This document shows positions 17,240 to 26,618 of a stretch of DNA of 64,000 bases, piece after piece. Location: NCBI RefSeq assembly GCF_005222705.1, contig NZ_STGF01000016.1:62001-126000 (forward strand), given 5' to 3'. The stretch is from Paenibacillus sp. SY21-1 (GTDB lineage: Bacteria > Bacillota > Bacilli > Paenibacillales > Paenibacillaceae). Position 1 is the stretch's first letter. The number at the start of each line of letters is the position of its first letter. The notes below the pieces were generated by a model. That model did no database searches and had not been told where the DNA came from. It saw only the letters and a list, made by a program, of their open reading frames with translations. The position numbers were made by a program, and so were the translations under genes.

Positions 17240-17542
17240 TTGGCCAAACGGGTCAAGGAGCTCGCTAGCGAGGCGAAGCAGCTTCGTAAAGAAATGTACG
17301 TTCTGAAGCGAGATGGCCGGAAACGGAGCAACCACAGCGTCAGGGGGCGTCGAATGGAACGGAGAGGGAAAGAGCACGAGGAGCTTAGAGCGGATGTCGA
17401 ACGCTTGCAGCAGGAGGTTGCCAGACTTCAGGCGAAAAGGCGCGGGCTTGCGAACTGGCAGCGGGTCATGATCGGATTCGCGGTTGTGGCAGCCGTTATG
17501 CTGCTTAGTATCGGAGTCTTGCAATTCATAAAGGGTCATTAG
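17240..17542 (+). CDS. small coiled-coil protein with one C-terminal membrane segment
   Basis: I do not recognise this 100-residue protein. The frame opens at TTG 17240 directly after an in-frame stop. Residues 1-65 are highly charged with a heptad-like pattern (ELRADVERLQQEVARLQAKR), suggesting a coiled coil. Residues of about 76-96 (MIGFAVVAAVMLLSIGVLQF) form a membrane segment, so it is a tail-anchored or C-in protein. The likely ribosome site AGGAGG (17218-17223) lies 16 bases from the TTG and can pair with CCTCCT (17232-17237). The start is uncertain. The stretch 17048-17239 shows nothing else. Confidence 0.5.
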   Translation: MAKRVKELASEAKQLRKEMYVLKRDGRKRSNHSVRGRRMERRGKEHEELRADVERLQQEVARLQAKRRGLANWQRVMIGFAVVAAVMLLSIGVLQFIKGH

Positions 17543-17581
17543 CTATTGTTCATTCCATTAAACGGCAGGAGAATCTTGTGA

Positions 17582-18130
17582 ATGATTTTTTTAGATGAAA
17601 TCAGATATCGAACGTTGGCCCAGGGCATAGTCATCGGCCCGGTTGAAAACCGCTTTTCGCTTGATTATCAAGTGGATGAAGCGATAATCAGCAACATTAG
17701 CATCATTCCAACGATCGGGGACAAGTATGTGGTCATGCGGCTCGAAGACGGCAGATGGGAGCTGATTGGCGGCACTCTTGAGCCCAATGAGCATCATATG
17801 CGGGCGCTGGAGCGAGAGGTAGCCGAGGAAATCGGAGCAGAGCTGGTTTCGTACACGCCTTTTGGCTGTTTTAATTGCTTCTCGACGGCCGAGGTGCCGT
17901 ATCGTCCGCACATTCCGCATCCCCGATTTGTCCGTCTGATCGGCTACGGCGAGGTCAGGCTGGTGGGCAAGCCGCTGAATCCTCCCGATGGCGAGCAGGT
18001 GGCGGTGGTTGAAGCGGTTGACATCGAGGTAGCGGTTGAACGATTCGAGGCTATGGGGCGGCATGACATCGCTGAATTATATTTGCTTGCCCATCATATG
18101 CGCGAGGTAAACGCCGCAAGCCAGTTTTGA
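17582..18130 (+). CDS. Nudix hydrolase
   Basis: A 182-residue protein carrying a complete Nudix box, G-x5-E-x7-REV-x-EE-x-G, read at about residues 61-83 (GGTLEPNE followed by REVAEEIGA). Nudix enzymes hydrolyse nucleoside diphosphates linked to other groups; the substrate here cannot be told. The N-terminal 55 residues and the HIPHPRFVRLIGYGEVRL strand surround the box normally. The ATG at 17582 has CAGGAGA upstream. It lies 39 bases after the coiled-coil gene. Confidence 0.85.
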   Translation: MIFLDEIRYRTLAQGIVIGPVENRFSLDYQVDEAIISNISIIPTIGDKYVVMRLEDGRWELIGGTLEPNEHHMRALEREVAEEIGAELVSYTPFGCFNCFSTAEVPYRPHIPHPRFVRLIGYGEVRLVGKPLNPPDGEQVAVVEAVDIEVAVERFEAMGRHDIAELYLLAHHMREVNAASQF

Positions 18131-18196
18131 CCGGTCCTGTGTTATGATAGGAGATGGAATTCAAATTTGAAGAAGCCCGAACAGGAGGAGAACGGA

Positions 18197-18721
18197 ATGG
18201 ACAATTTGCGTTATCCGATCGGAAAGTATTCTTTTGAAGGCATGACTGTCAAACAACGAGAGCAGTGGATTGCCGAGATCGAGCAGCTGCCGCTGCAAGT
18301 GAAGGCGGCAATAGAAGGGCTTGAGGAGGCGCAGCTGGATACCGTCTATCGAAGCGGCGGCTGGACCGTTCGTCAGGTCGTGCATCATGTGACGGACGCG
18401 GCGATGAACTGTTTTGCCAGATTCAAGCTTGCGTTAACGGAGTCCAATCCTACCATCAAACCGTTTCAGGAGGAGCCGTGGGCGGAAACCGCAGACAGCC
18501 TGCAAGCCGATCCGCAGCTTAGCCTGGCGATCATTGAAGGCATTTACGCCAGATGGGTGATGCTGCTCCGTTCAATGGATACGTCCGATTTTGACAAAAT
18601 GTTCTACCATCCGGAGAAGGGCAGCCAGATTAAACTATCCTATTTTTTGGGGTTTGTCGCCTGGCACGGCAAGCATCATACGGCGCAAATTACGAGCCTT
18701 AGAGAGCGCAAGGGCTGGTAG
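18197..18721 (+). CDS. YfiT/DinB family putative metal-dependent hydrolase
   Basis: A 174-residue four-helix-bundle protein of the DinB/YfiT family, some members of which act as bacillithiol transferases. The metal-binding histidines are visible in VRQVVHHVTDAAMN and FVAWHGKHHTAQIT, and the start RYPIGKYSFEG is typical of YfiT. I chose the ATG at 18197 because AGGAGGAG lies 6-13 bases upstream; an in-frame TTG at 18167 lacks a site. The metal is presumably nickel or zinc. Substrate unknown. Confidence 0.85.
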   Translation: MDNLRYPIGKYSFEGMTVKQREQWIAEIEQLPLQVKAAIEGLEEAQLDTVYRSGGWTVRQVVHHVTDAAMNCFARFKLALTESNPTIKPFQEEPWAETADSLQADPQLSLAIIEGIYARWVMLLRSMDTSDFDKMFYHPEKGSQIKLSYFLGFVAWHGKHHTAQITSLRERKGW

Positions 18722-18753
18722 AGAAATTATGGAGCAGGACGGGAGAGACGATT

Positions 18754-19974
18754 ATGCTTTCGGGAAAAACGATAATTCTGGGTATTACCGGTGGGATCGC
18801 AGCCTACAAAGGCGCGGCGCTATGCAGCAAGCTCGTACAGGCGGGCGCCAAGGTGCATGTCATTATGACGGAATCGGCCGCCAAGTTCATTACGCCGCTA
18901 ACGCTGCAAACGCTATCCCGAAATCCGGTGCATACCGATACATTCGATGAACGCGACCCGTCTGTCGTATCGCATATCCATCTGGCCGATCATGCCGATT
19001 TAATCATAGTGGCGCCTGCTACGGCAGGCACGATCGCCAAGCTGGCAGGCGGCCATGCGGACGATATGCTGAGCACAACGCTGCTAGCCGCTACTTGTCC
19101 CATCGTTATTGCGCCTGCCATGAATGTACATATGTATGAGCATCCTGCCGTCGTTAGCAATATGGAGCTGCTCGCGGCGCGCGGGGCTATGTTTATCGAG
19201 CCCGGCACCGGACAGCTGGCCTGCGGCTATGTCGCAAAAGGAAGACTGGCCGAGCCTGAGGACATCGCGAACGCCGTCCAGAGCTGGTTTGCCTCAAGCA
19301 AGCTGCTCGCGGGAAAGCGGGTGCTGGTTACTGCCGGAGGCACGGTGGAGAGGCTTGATCCGGTCCGTTATTTGACGAATGATTCGTCAGGCAAAATGGG
19401 TTTTGCGATCGCCGAAGCCGCTCAGCTTATGGGGGCGGAGGTGACAGTGGTCGCCGGCCGGACCAGCGCTCCTCCGCCTGCAGGCATTCGGCTGCTTCGC
19501 GTGGAATCGGCGCAGCAAATGCTCGAGGCCGTGATGGCGGAATACGAGACGCTGGATATCGTGGTCAAGGCTGCTGCCGTGGCCGATTATCGGCCGGTAG
19601 CGGCGAGCAGCTCGAAGCTGAAAAAAAACGGCGAGCGGCTGGTGCTGGAGCTGGAGCGGACGACAGATATTTTGGAGCAGCTGGGCAAGCGGAAAAAGCG
19701 TCAGGTGCTGGTCGGCTTTGCCGCCGAAACGGAGCAGGTAGCTTTTTATGCGATGGACAAGCTGCGCCGCAAGCATTGTGATCTCATTGTCGCCAACGAT
19801 GTCGGACAAGCGGGGGCGGGCTTTAACCACGACACGAATATCGTTCAGATTTATGGGGAAGAGGGATTGATCGAAGCGCTGCCGCTGATGTCCAAGCGGG
19901 AGATCGGCAGCAGGCTGCTGACGCTTGCCGCAGAGCGGCTGCCGCAGGCTGGCGAGAGCGGGGAGTACGCATGA
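18754..19974 (+). CDS. coaBC: bifunctional phosphopantothenoylcysteine decarboxylase / phosphopantothenate-cysteine ligase
   Basis: A 406-residue coenzyme A biosynthesis enzyme. The N-terminal flavin decarboxylase half shows GITGGIAAYKGA, the catalytic His in SHIHLADHAD, PAMNVHMYEHP and the redox Cys of LACGYVAKGRLAEPE. The C-terminal CTP-dependent ligase half shows VLVTAGGTVERLDPVRYLTN, NDSSGKMGFAIAEA and KAAAVADYRP. Its stop overlaps the priA start by 4 bases (ATGA), so the two are translationally coupled. Confidence 0.96.
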   Translation: MLSGKTIILGITGGIAAYKGAALCSKLVQAGAKVHVIMTESAAKFITPLTLQTLSRNPVHTDTFDERDPSVVSHIHLADHADLIIVAPATAGTIAKLAGGHADDMLSTTLLAATCPIVIAPAMNVHMYEHPAVVSNMELLAARGAMFIEPGTGQLACGYVAKGRLAEPEDIANAVQSWFASSKLLAGKRVLVTAGGTVERLDPVRYLTNDSSGKMGFAIAEAAQLMGAEVTVVAGRTSAPPPAGIRLLRVESAQQMLEAVMAEYETLDIVVKAAAVADYRPVAASSSKLKKNGERLVLELERTTDILEQLGKRKKRQVLVGFAAETEQVAFYAMDKLRRKHCDLIVANDVGQAGAGFNHDTNIVQIYGEEGLIEALPLMSKREIGSRLLTLAAERLPQAGESGEYA

Positions 19975-22457
19975 TTGCCAAAGTCATCGTAGACGTGCCG
20001 AGCCGGGAAACGGATCGGCCGTTTGATTATAAAGTACCGGCCGAGATGGAAAAGTGGGTTGAAGTCGGCAGCCGAGTAGGGGTGCCCTTCGGCGGGCGTA
20101 CGCTGCAGGGCTTTGTTACGCAGCTTGCGGAGGATTCGGCAATCGAGGGCAAGCGGCTCAAAGCGATCGCCGAGCTATTGGACGGCGTGCCGCCGCTGCT
20201 CCCTGATCTGGTGGAGCTGGCCAAATGGATCAGCGAGAAATATTGCTGCTCCTGGACAGTGGCGCTGCAGGCCATGATACCGGCTGCGCTTAAAGGCAAA
20301 GCCGAGCGGCTCGTCGGTATTGCCGATGCCGCGGCGGCGGCGCGGCTTCTCCCTCCCGAGCTGTTGAAGTGGATGGGAGCTGCAGGCGAGCAGGTCAAGC
20401 TGGAAGCGCTGCTTGCACGCTATCCGGAGCAAGGGCTGGCCGTAAAAGCCGCGCTCGTGGAAGGCTCGCTTACGGAGCAGACCATGATCCGCGATCGCTT
20501 GTCCGTCCGTACGGTTCTTACCGTATCCGTTCCGTCCGACGAAGCCGCCGTGCGCGCCGGCCTTGACGCATTGCCTGCGAGGTCGGCGAAGCAGCGGGAG
20601 CTATTGGCGTATATGCTGGAGCAAGACGGATCGCTTCCGCTGCAAACGCTGCTTGCGGAAGCGGGAGGCTCTGCAGCGAGCGTCCGTTCGTTGGCGGAGA
20701 AGGGGCTGCTCATGCTGCGCGAGGAGGAAATGCAGCGTGATCCTTATGCCGGCAGAGATTTTGAGCGTACGCAGCCGTTGCCCCTTACAACCAGCCAATC
20801 TGAGGTTTTCGGCCGTATAGCCGAGGCCGTGGAAGCGGGAGAGTCCAAGACGATGCTCCTGCATGGCGTAACCGGCAGCGGCAAAACGGAGGTCTATTTG
20901 CAAGCCATTCAGCATAGTCTGGAACGCGGCAAGCAGGCGATTGTGCTGGTACCGGAAATTGCGCTGACGCCGCAGATGGTCGAGCGCTTCAAAGGCCGCT
21001 TCGGCGATGCGGTAGCGGTTCTGCACAGCAGGCTGTCGAACGGAGAGCGCTACGATGAATGGAGACGCATTCGGAGCGGCAAGGTGCAGGTTGCCATTGG
21101 CGCCAGATCGGCGATTTTTGCGCCTTTTTCACAAATCGGCCTTATTATTATCGATGAAGAGCATGAGTCCTCCTACAAGCAGGACGAGGCTCCAAAATAT
21201 CATGCGCGCGACGTGGCCGTCCGCCGATCGCGTCAGCACGGCGCTGCGGTTGTGCTCGGCTCGGCGACCCCGGCGCTGGAGACGTATGCGGCCGCGCGCA
21301 GGGCGCCGCTGCAAGCCGGCCAATCCTCCTCGCTGCTGCCCATGCCCGAGCGCGTAGGGGGGCGGCCAATGCCTTCGGTTACCGTCGTGGATATGAGGGA
21401 GGAGCTGAAGGACGGCAATCGCTCGATGTTCAGCAGATTGCTGCATCGCTCGCTGGCGGACCGGCTTGAGCGGGGCGAGCAGTCGGTGCTGCTGCTCAAT
21501 CGCAGGGGGCACTCGACGTTTGTCATGTGCAGGTCCTGCGGCTATACGGCGGCTTGTCCGCATTGCGATATCTCGCTTACCTTTCATCAAAAATCGCGGG
21601 CGCTGCGCTGTCATTACTGCGGCCATGCCGAGCAGGCTCCCTCCGAATGCCCGTCCTGCTCCAGCGAGCATATCCGCTATTTCGGAACCGGCACGCAAAA
21701 GGTGGAGGAGGAGCTGGCCAAGCTGTTTCCGGGTATCCGCGTTATCCGAATGGACGTAGATACGACAACGGAAAAAAATGCGCATGAGAAGCTGTTGAAG
21801 CAATTCGGAGAGCGCAAGGCGGATGTCCTGCTTGGCACGCAAATGGTCGCCAAAGGGCTTGATTTTCCGTATGTAACGCTGGTGGGCGTTATTGCGGCGG
21901 ATACCTCGCTTAACTTGCCTGATTTTCGCGCCGCCGAGCGCACGTTTCAATTGCTCACGCAAGTCGCGGGCCGAGCGGGCAGGCATCATCTGGAGGGGCA
22001 GGTCGTCGTGCAGACGTATGCTCCCGAGCATTATGCGGTCGAGACGGCCAAACGGCACGATTATGAAGCCTTTGTAACGGAGGAGCTGCGCCATCGCGGC
22101 GCGATGAGCTATCCGCCTTACTGCCGCCTCATCTTAATCACGATGTCGCACGAGCAGTTGCCGCTGCTGTCGGCTGCAAGCGAGCGGTTTGCTGCCGGTT
22201 TGCGGGAGCTGGCCGAGCATGAGGGAGTTTTGCTTCCGCTCGGCAGCGGCTTTGCCCGGGCGATGGAGGTGCTTGGGCCGGTCGCATCCCCTATTTCGCG
22301 CTTAAAAGATCGCTACCGCTTTCAATGTGTGATAAAATATCGTGGAAACCTTGACGCATCGGCGCTCGTCCGCCGAGCGCTCGCTTCCTTTATGGAAGGT
22401 TCTGCTTCTCGACAGGTGCAGTTTGGCATCGACGTCGATCCGCAGGTCATATTATAA
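19971..22457 (+). CDS. priA: primosomal protein N' (PriA replication-restart helicase)
   Basis: An 828-residue 3'-5' DNA helicase that reloads the replisome at stalled forks. The N-terminal 3'-DNA-binding domain (about 1-110) starts AKVIVDVPSRETDRPFDYKV. Walker A is HGVTGSGKTEVYLQA and the DEEH box is IIIDEEHESSYKQDEAPKYH. A zinc cluster with eight cysteines spans about residues 521-563 (CRSCGYTAACPHC, then CHYCGHAEQAPSECPSC). The helicase C domain shows GTGTQKVEEEL and TQVAGRAGR. It lies in the conserved order coaBC-priA-def-fmt. Confidence 0.96.
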   Translation: MIAKVIVDVPSRETDRPFDYKVPAEMEKWVEVGSRVGVPFGGRTLQGFVTQLAEDSAIEGKRLKAIAELLDGVPPLLPDLVELAKWISEKYCCSWTVALQAMIPAALKGKAERLVGIADAAAAARLLPPELLKWMGAAGEQVKLEALLARYPEQGLAVKAALVEGSLTEQTMIRDRLSVRTVLTVSVPSDEAAVRAGLDALPARSAKQRELLAYMLEQDGSLPLQTLLAEAGGSAASVRSLAEKGLLMLREEEMQRDPYAGRDFERTQPLPLTTSQSEVFGRIAEAVEAGESKTMLLHGVTGSGKTEVYLQAIQHSLERGKQAIVLVPEIALTPQMVERFKGRFGDAVAVLHSRLSNGERYDEWRRIRSGKVQVAIGARSAIFAPFSQIGLIIIDEEHESSYKQDEAPKYHARDVAVRRSRQHGAAVVLGSATPALETYAAARRAPLQAGQSSSLLPMPERVGGRPMPSVTVVDMREELKDGNRSMFSRLLHRSLADRLERGEQSVLLLNRRGHSTFVMCRSCGYTAACPHCDISLTFHQKSRALRCHYCGHAEQAPSECPSCSSEHIRYFGTGTQKVEEELAKLFPGIRVIRMDVDTTTEKNAHEKLLKQFGERKADVLLGTQMVAKGLDFPYVTLVGVIAADTSLNLPDFRAAERTFQLLTQVAGRAGRHHLEGQVVVQTYAPEHYAVETAKRHDYEAFVTEELRHRGAMSYPPYCRLILITMSHEQLPLLSAASERFAAGLRELAEHEGVLLPLGSGFARAMEVLGPVASPISRLKDRYRFQCVIKYRGNLDASALVRRALASFMEGSASRQVQFGIDVDPQVIL

Positions 22458-22499
22458 ATGAGCATGACATTTTAATTGGATGAAAAGGAAGGGAACACC

Positions 22500-22985
22500 A
22501 TGGGTATCCGTATTATTGTAAAAGATCCAGATCCGGTGCTGCGCGAGCAAGCAAAGGAAGTGACCAAATTTAACGCCAATCTGAAGAAGCTGCTGCGCGA
22601 TATGGCAGATACGATGTACGACGCAGAGGGCGTCGGACTTGCGGCGCCTCAGATCGGCATTTCGAAGCGCGTCATTATCGTTGATGTCGGGGAAGAAAGC
22701 GGCCTCGTCGAAATCGTCAATCCGGTTATGGCCGAGCAAGAGGGCGAGCAGCTAGGTCCCGAAGGCTGCTTGAGCATTCCGAACCTGAACGGGGATGTGC
22801 TGCGCTTCGATAGAATCGTAGTGACTGGCCAGAACAGCGACGGGGAGTCGATTACGGTGCAGGCGCAGGGCTATTTTGCGCGTGCGCTGCAGCATGAAAT
22901 CGATCATTTGAACGGCATCCTCTTCACGGATATTGCGCAAAACGTCTACGATTACACGGAAAGACAACGAAAAGGCGGCGAATAG
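22500..22985 (+). CDS. def: peptide deformylase
   Basis: A 161-residue metalloenzyme that removes the N-formyl group from new proteins. All three motifs are present: GVGLAAPQIG, EGCLSIPN and QHEIDHLNG, supplying the Cys and two His metal ligands and the catalytic Glu. The ATG at 22500 follows AAGGAAGGG; the in-frame TTG at 22476 is not needed. fmt follows in 4 bases, so deformylase and formyltransferase are made together. Confidence 0.96.
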   Translation: MGIRIIVKDPDPVLREQAKEVTKFNANLKKLLRDMADTMYDAEGVGLAAPQIGISKRVIIVDVGEESGLVEIVNPVMAEQEGEQLGPEGCLSIPNLNGDVLRFDRIVVTGQNSDGESITVQAQGYFARALQHEIDHLNGILFTDIAQNVYDYTERQRKGGE

Positions 22986-22989
22986 CTTC

Positions 22990-23937
22990 ATGCGGATCGT
23001 ATTTATGGGAACACCGGAATTCGCCGTTCCGTCATTAAAGCTGTTGATTGAGCAGGGGTATGAGGTCGTGGCTGTCGTAACGCAGCCCGACCGGCCTAAA
23101 GGCCGCAAAAAAACGCTAACGCCGCCGCCTGTAAAGGAAGCGGCGTTGTCGCTTGGACTGCCTGTGCTGCAGCCGGAGCGGATGCGCCATGCGGATGCGG
23201 TTGCAGCAGTTGCGGAATATGAGCCCGATCTGGTCGTCACGGCCGCATACGGACAAATTCTTCCAAAGTCGCTGCTTGATCTGCCGCGGCTCGGCTGCAT
23301 TAACGTGCACGGCTCGCTGCTTCCGAAATATCGGGGCGGGGCGCCCATTCAGCGCTCGATCATTAATGGGGAAAGCTCGACCGGAGTAACGATTATGTAT
23401 ATGGCCGAGGGTCTCGATACCGGCGATATGATCAGCTCCGTAGAGCTGCCGATTACCGATGGCGACACTGCCGGCACGATGTTCGAGAAGCTGAGCGCCG
23501 CGGGAGCCGAGCTGCTCGGAGCTACGCTGCCGTCCATTGCGGCAGGCGAGGCCAAGGCGGTTGCCCAGCAGGAGGAGCTTGCCACTTATGCGCCCAACCT
23601 GAATCGAGAGGATGAGCGAATCGATTGGAGCAAAACGGCTCGTCAGCTGTTTAATCAGGTTCGGGGCTTGTCCCCGATGGCTGGAGCGTTTACGACCTTG
23701 AACGGCGAAGTATTCAAGGTATGGCGCTGCGCCGCGGAGGGCAAGGATGGCAAAGAGGCGCAATGGGGCGAGGTCGTAAGTGCCGGCACGGAGGGCATCC
23801 AGGTGCAAACCGGAGCCGGGCTTTTGACCTTGCTGGAGATCCAGCCCGCGGGGAAGAAGCGGATGGATGCTGCCGAGTGGTTAAAAGGAGCCAGACTGGA
23901 GCCGGGCACCGTGCTTGGTGAAGGGAGCGCGGAATGA
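22990..23937 (+). CDS. fmt: methionyl-tRNA formyltransferase
   Basis: A 315-residue enzyme that formylates initiator Met-tRNA. The start MRIVFMGTPEFAVPSLK, the core NVHGSLLPKYRGGAPIQRSI with its catalytic Asn and His, and GVTIMYMAEGLDTGDM are all family motifs. The ATG at 22990 is used; the open frame runs back to 22933 inside def without a ribosome site. The stop overlaps rsmB by 4 bases (ATGA). Confidence 0.96.
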   Translation: MRIVFMGTPEFAVPSLKLLIEQGYEVVAVVTQPDRPKGRKKTLTPPPVKEAALSLGLPVLQPERMRHADAVAAVAEYEPDLVVTAAYGQILPKSLLDLPRLGCINVHGSLLPKYRGGAPIQRSIINGESSTGVTIMYMAEGLDTGDMISSVELPITDGDTAGTMFEKLSAAGAELLGATLPSIAAGEAKAVAQQEELATYAPNLNREDERIDWSKTARQLFNQVRGLSPMAGAFTTLNGEVFKVWRCAAEGKDGKEAQWGEVVSAGTEGIQVQTGAGLLTLLEIQPAGKKRMDAAEWLKGARLEPGTVLGEGSAE

Positions 23938-25463
23938 AGGCCGAAAGCGGCGGCAGCCGCCAGGGCAATGAGGGGCAAGGAGCGGCAAGCCGCAAGCCGC
24001 AAGGATCGGACAAGCGCCGGCAAGGACGAGGCGGCCGTTCCGGGGGAGGCCGCGCGCCCTCGTCGCAGCAGGCTGCTCAACCGGCCTCGCGCAAAGCAAA
24101 ATCGCCGCGTGAGCTGGCGATGGACATTCTCGTAAAAGTAGCCGAATCCGGCGCCTACAGCAACTTGCAGCTCAACCGGACGCTGCAGGAAGCGGGATTG
24201 CAGCGCGCCGATGCCGGACTGGTCACCGAGCTGGTGTACGGCACGATTCAGCGGCAGCTGACGCTCGATTATTGGCTGGATCGCTTTGTAGCCAAGGGGC
24301 TTGCCAAGCTTGCTCCCTGGGTGCATCAGCTGCTGCGCATGAGCGTGTACCAGCTCCTTTATCTGGACCGCATTCCTGCCCACGCGGCGGTGAACGAAGC
24401 GGTTGCGATTGCGAAGAAGCGCGGGCATGCGGGCATTTCCGGCATGGTCAACGGCGTTCTGCGCAGCGTGGTTCGCAATCGCGCCGAGCTGGTAGCCGCC
24501 GATATTGTCCATACGGACTCCGTTTTCCAGACTATGCTGAGACATTCTTATCCGGAATGGCTCGTAAGACGCTGGACGAACGCCTATGGCGCGGAGACTG
24601 CTGAAGCGATATGCGAGGCAGGCAATATGCCGCCGGCTGCGAGTCTGCGAGTAAATACGCTCAGAGCCAGCAGGGAGAGTGTGCTGGAGCTGCTGTCGGA
24701 GTCGGGAATTGCAGCGGAAGCTTCAGCGCTTGCGCCAGCGGGCGTTGTGACGAGCCGGGCTGGCCATTTGACCGAATCACGCGGATTCGCTGAGGGATTA
24801 TGGACGATGCAGGACATCAGCTCCATGCTGGTAGCAGAGGTCGCAGCGCCGGGCGCGGGCATGCAGGTGCTGGATTGCTGCGCGGCGCCTGGCGGGAAAA
24901 GCACGCATTTGGCTGAACGGATGGGCGGCAAAGGAAAGGTTTGGGCCAACGACGTGCACGCGCATAAACGCGAGCTCATCACGGCGCAGACGGAGCGGCT
25001 TGGCTTGCGCAATGTCGAGGCGATTACCGGCGACGCGCTGAAGCTCGGAGAGCGCTTTAAGCCCGCTTCGTTCGACGTGGTGCTGCTGGACGCGCCATGT
25101 TCCGGCTTTGGCGTCATCAAGCGCAAGCCGGAAATCAAGTGGACCAAAACCGAGGGCGATATCGAGGAAATTGCAGCGCTGCAGCAGCGGCTCCTAAACG
25201 CTGTGAACACGCTCGTAAAGCCGGGCGGAGTGCTCGTATACAGCACCTGCACGATGGAGCCTGTGGAGAACGAGCGCCAAATCGAGCGGTTTTTGCAGGA
25301 GCACCCCGAGTTTGAGCTGTCGCCGGAATGGCCCGAAGCCATTGTGGAGCAGCTGCGACAGGGTGGAGCAATCGATGCTAGCTTTGCGGGAATGGCGCAA
25401 CTGCTGCCCCAGCATTTCGACAGCGACGGCTTTTTTATCGCCCGAATGCGAAAGCGGGCTTAA
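23934..25463 (+). CDS. rsmB: 16S rRNA (cytosine-967-C5) methyltransferase
   Basis: A 509-residue SAM-dependent methyltransferase. A charged, Gly/Arg/Ser-rich low-complexity N-terminus of about 60 residues precedes the usual NusB-like RNA-binding domain (about 62-200) and the methyltransferase core. Core motifs: LDCCAAPGGKSTHLAE for SAM, DAPCSGFGVI and the catalytic Cys in YSTCTMEP. The extension makes it longer than B. subtilis RsmB and is probably disordered. It overlaps fmt by 4 bases. Confidence 0.94.
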   Translation: MKAESGGSRQGNEGQGAASRKPQGSDKRRQGRGGRSGGGRAPSSQQAAQPASRKAKSPRELAMDILVKVAESGAYSNLQLNRTLQEAGLQRADAGLVTELVYGTIQRQLTLDYWLDRFVAKGLAKLAPWVHQLLRMSVYQLLYLDRIPAHAAVNEAVAIAKKRGHAGISGMVNGVLRSVVRNRAELVAADIVHTDSVFQTMLRHSYPEWLVRRWTNAYGAETAEAICEAGNMPPAASLRVNTLRASRESVLELLSESGIAAEASALAPAGVVTSRAGHLTESRGFAEGLWTMQDISSMLVAEVAAPGAGMQVLDCCAAPGGKSTHLAERMGGKGKVWANDVHAHKRELITAQTERLGLRNVEAITGDALKLGERFKPASFDVVLLDAPCSGFGVIKRKPEIKWTKTEGDIEEIAALQQRLLNAVNTLVKPGGVLVYSTCTMEPVENERQIERFLQEHPEFELSPEWPEAIVEQLRQGGAIDASFAGMAQLLPQHFDSDGFFIARMRKRA

Positions 25464-25564
25464 CGTTCCAAGATGGCTGAACATTGCCGATTGTGGTAAA
25501 ATAAATCGATGGCGGGCGAGCCTTGCGGCTGGTCCGCTCTACTATAAGGTACAGGTGTGATGAA

Positions 25565-26611
25565 ATGAAACCATGCATATATGATTTTTCGCTGGAACAG
25601 CTTCAGCAGTGGATGAAAGATAACGGCGAATCCGCATTTCGCGGCGGCCAGCTGTTTGACTGGCTTTATGTCAAGCGTGTGAAAAGCTTTGAGGATATGT
25701 CCAATTTGTCCAAGGAGCTGCGTTCCAAGCTTGATGAATCTTTTCAAATCTTGACGCTGAATGAGATTACAAGGTTTGAGTCGAAGGACGGCACCGTCAA
25801 GTTTTTGTTCGGGCTGCACGACAACCATGCGATTGAAACGGTCATCATGCGTCATAATTACGGGAACAGCATTTGCGTGACGACACAGGTTGGCTGCCGG
25901 ATCGGCTGCACGTTTTGCGCTTCGACGCTCGGCGGGCTGAAACGGAACTTAACGGCTGGCGAAATTGTCGCACAGGTCGTCACCGCTCAGCAGATGCTGG
26001 ATGCGACGGGAGAACGGGTATCCAGCATCGTGATTATGGGCTCCGGCGAGCCGTTCGAAAATTATGATGCCACGATGACCTTCCTCCGTCTCATGATTCA
26101 TGAGAAGGGCTTGAATATCGGCCAGCGCCATATCACCGTGTCGACGAGCGGCATTGTGCCTAGCATGTATAAGTTTGCCGATGAGAATACGCAAATCAAT
26201 CTGGCGCTTTCGATCCATGCGCCAAACGATGCGCTGCGCTCGAAGCTGATGCCGGTTAACCGCCGTTTCCCGTTTGAGGACGTCATGGAGGCTTGCCGCC
26301 ATTATATTGCCAAGACGGGCCGCCGGATTACATTTGAATACGCCTTGATCGGCGGGGTCAACGACCGTCCGGAGCATGCGCAGGAGCTTGCGGACGTGCT
26401 GAAGGACATGCTGTGCCACGTCAACCTGATTCCGGTCAACCACGTGCCGGAGCGCAATTATGTACGTACGCCGCGCGAGGATATTTTTGATTTTCAACGT
26501 ATTCTCGAGCGCAATAAAGTGAGTGTTACGATCCGCCGCGAGCAAGGGCATGACATTGCCGCAGCCTGCGGACAGCTCCGAGCCAAGCACATGGAATCTC
26601 AAGCGAGGTGA
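25565..26611 (+). CDS. rlmN: dual-specificity 23S rRNA/tRNA adenine-C2 methyltransferase
   Basis: A 348-residue radical SAM enzyme that methylates A2503 of 23S rRNA and A37 of some tRNAs. The cluster-binding CxxxCxxC is CRIGCTFC; the second catalytic Cys is in EQGHDIAAACGQLRAK near the C-terminus. MGSGEPFENYD and ALSIHAPND are family signatures. The ATG at 25565 begins MKPCIYDFSLEQLQQWM; the longer frame from 25523 is not supported. The stop overlaps the ribosome site region of prpC. Confidence 0.95.
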   Translation: MKPCIYDFSLEQLQQWMKDNGESAFRGGQLFDWLYVKRVKSFEDMSNLSKELRSKLDESFQILTLNEITRFESKDGTVKFLFGLHDNHAIETVIMRHNYGNSICVTTQVGCRIGCTFCASTLGGLKRNLTAGEIVAQVVTAQQMLDATGERVSSIVIMGSGEPFENYDATMTFLRLMIHEKGLNIGQRHITVSTSGIVPSMYKFADENTQINLALSIHAPNDALRSKLMPVNRRFPFEDVMEACRHYIAKTGRRITFEYALIGGVNDRPEHAQELADVLKDMLCHVNLIPVNHVPERNYVRTPREDIFDFQRILERNKVSVTIRREQGHDIAAACGQLRAKHMESQAR

Positions 26612-26618
26612 TAGCGCA

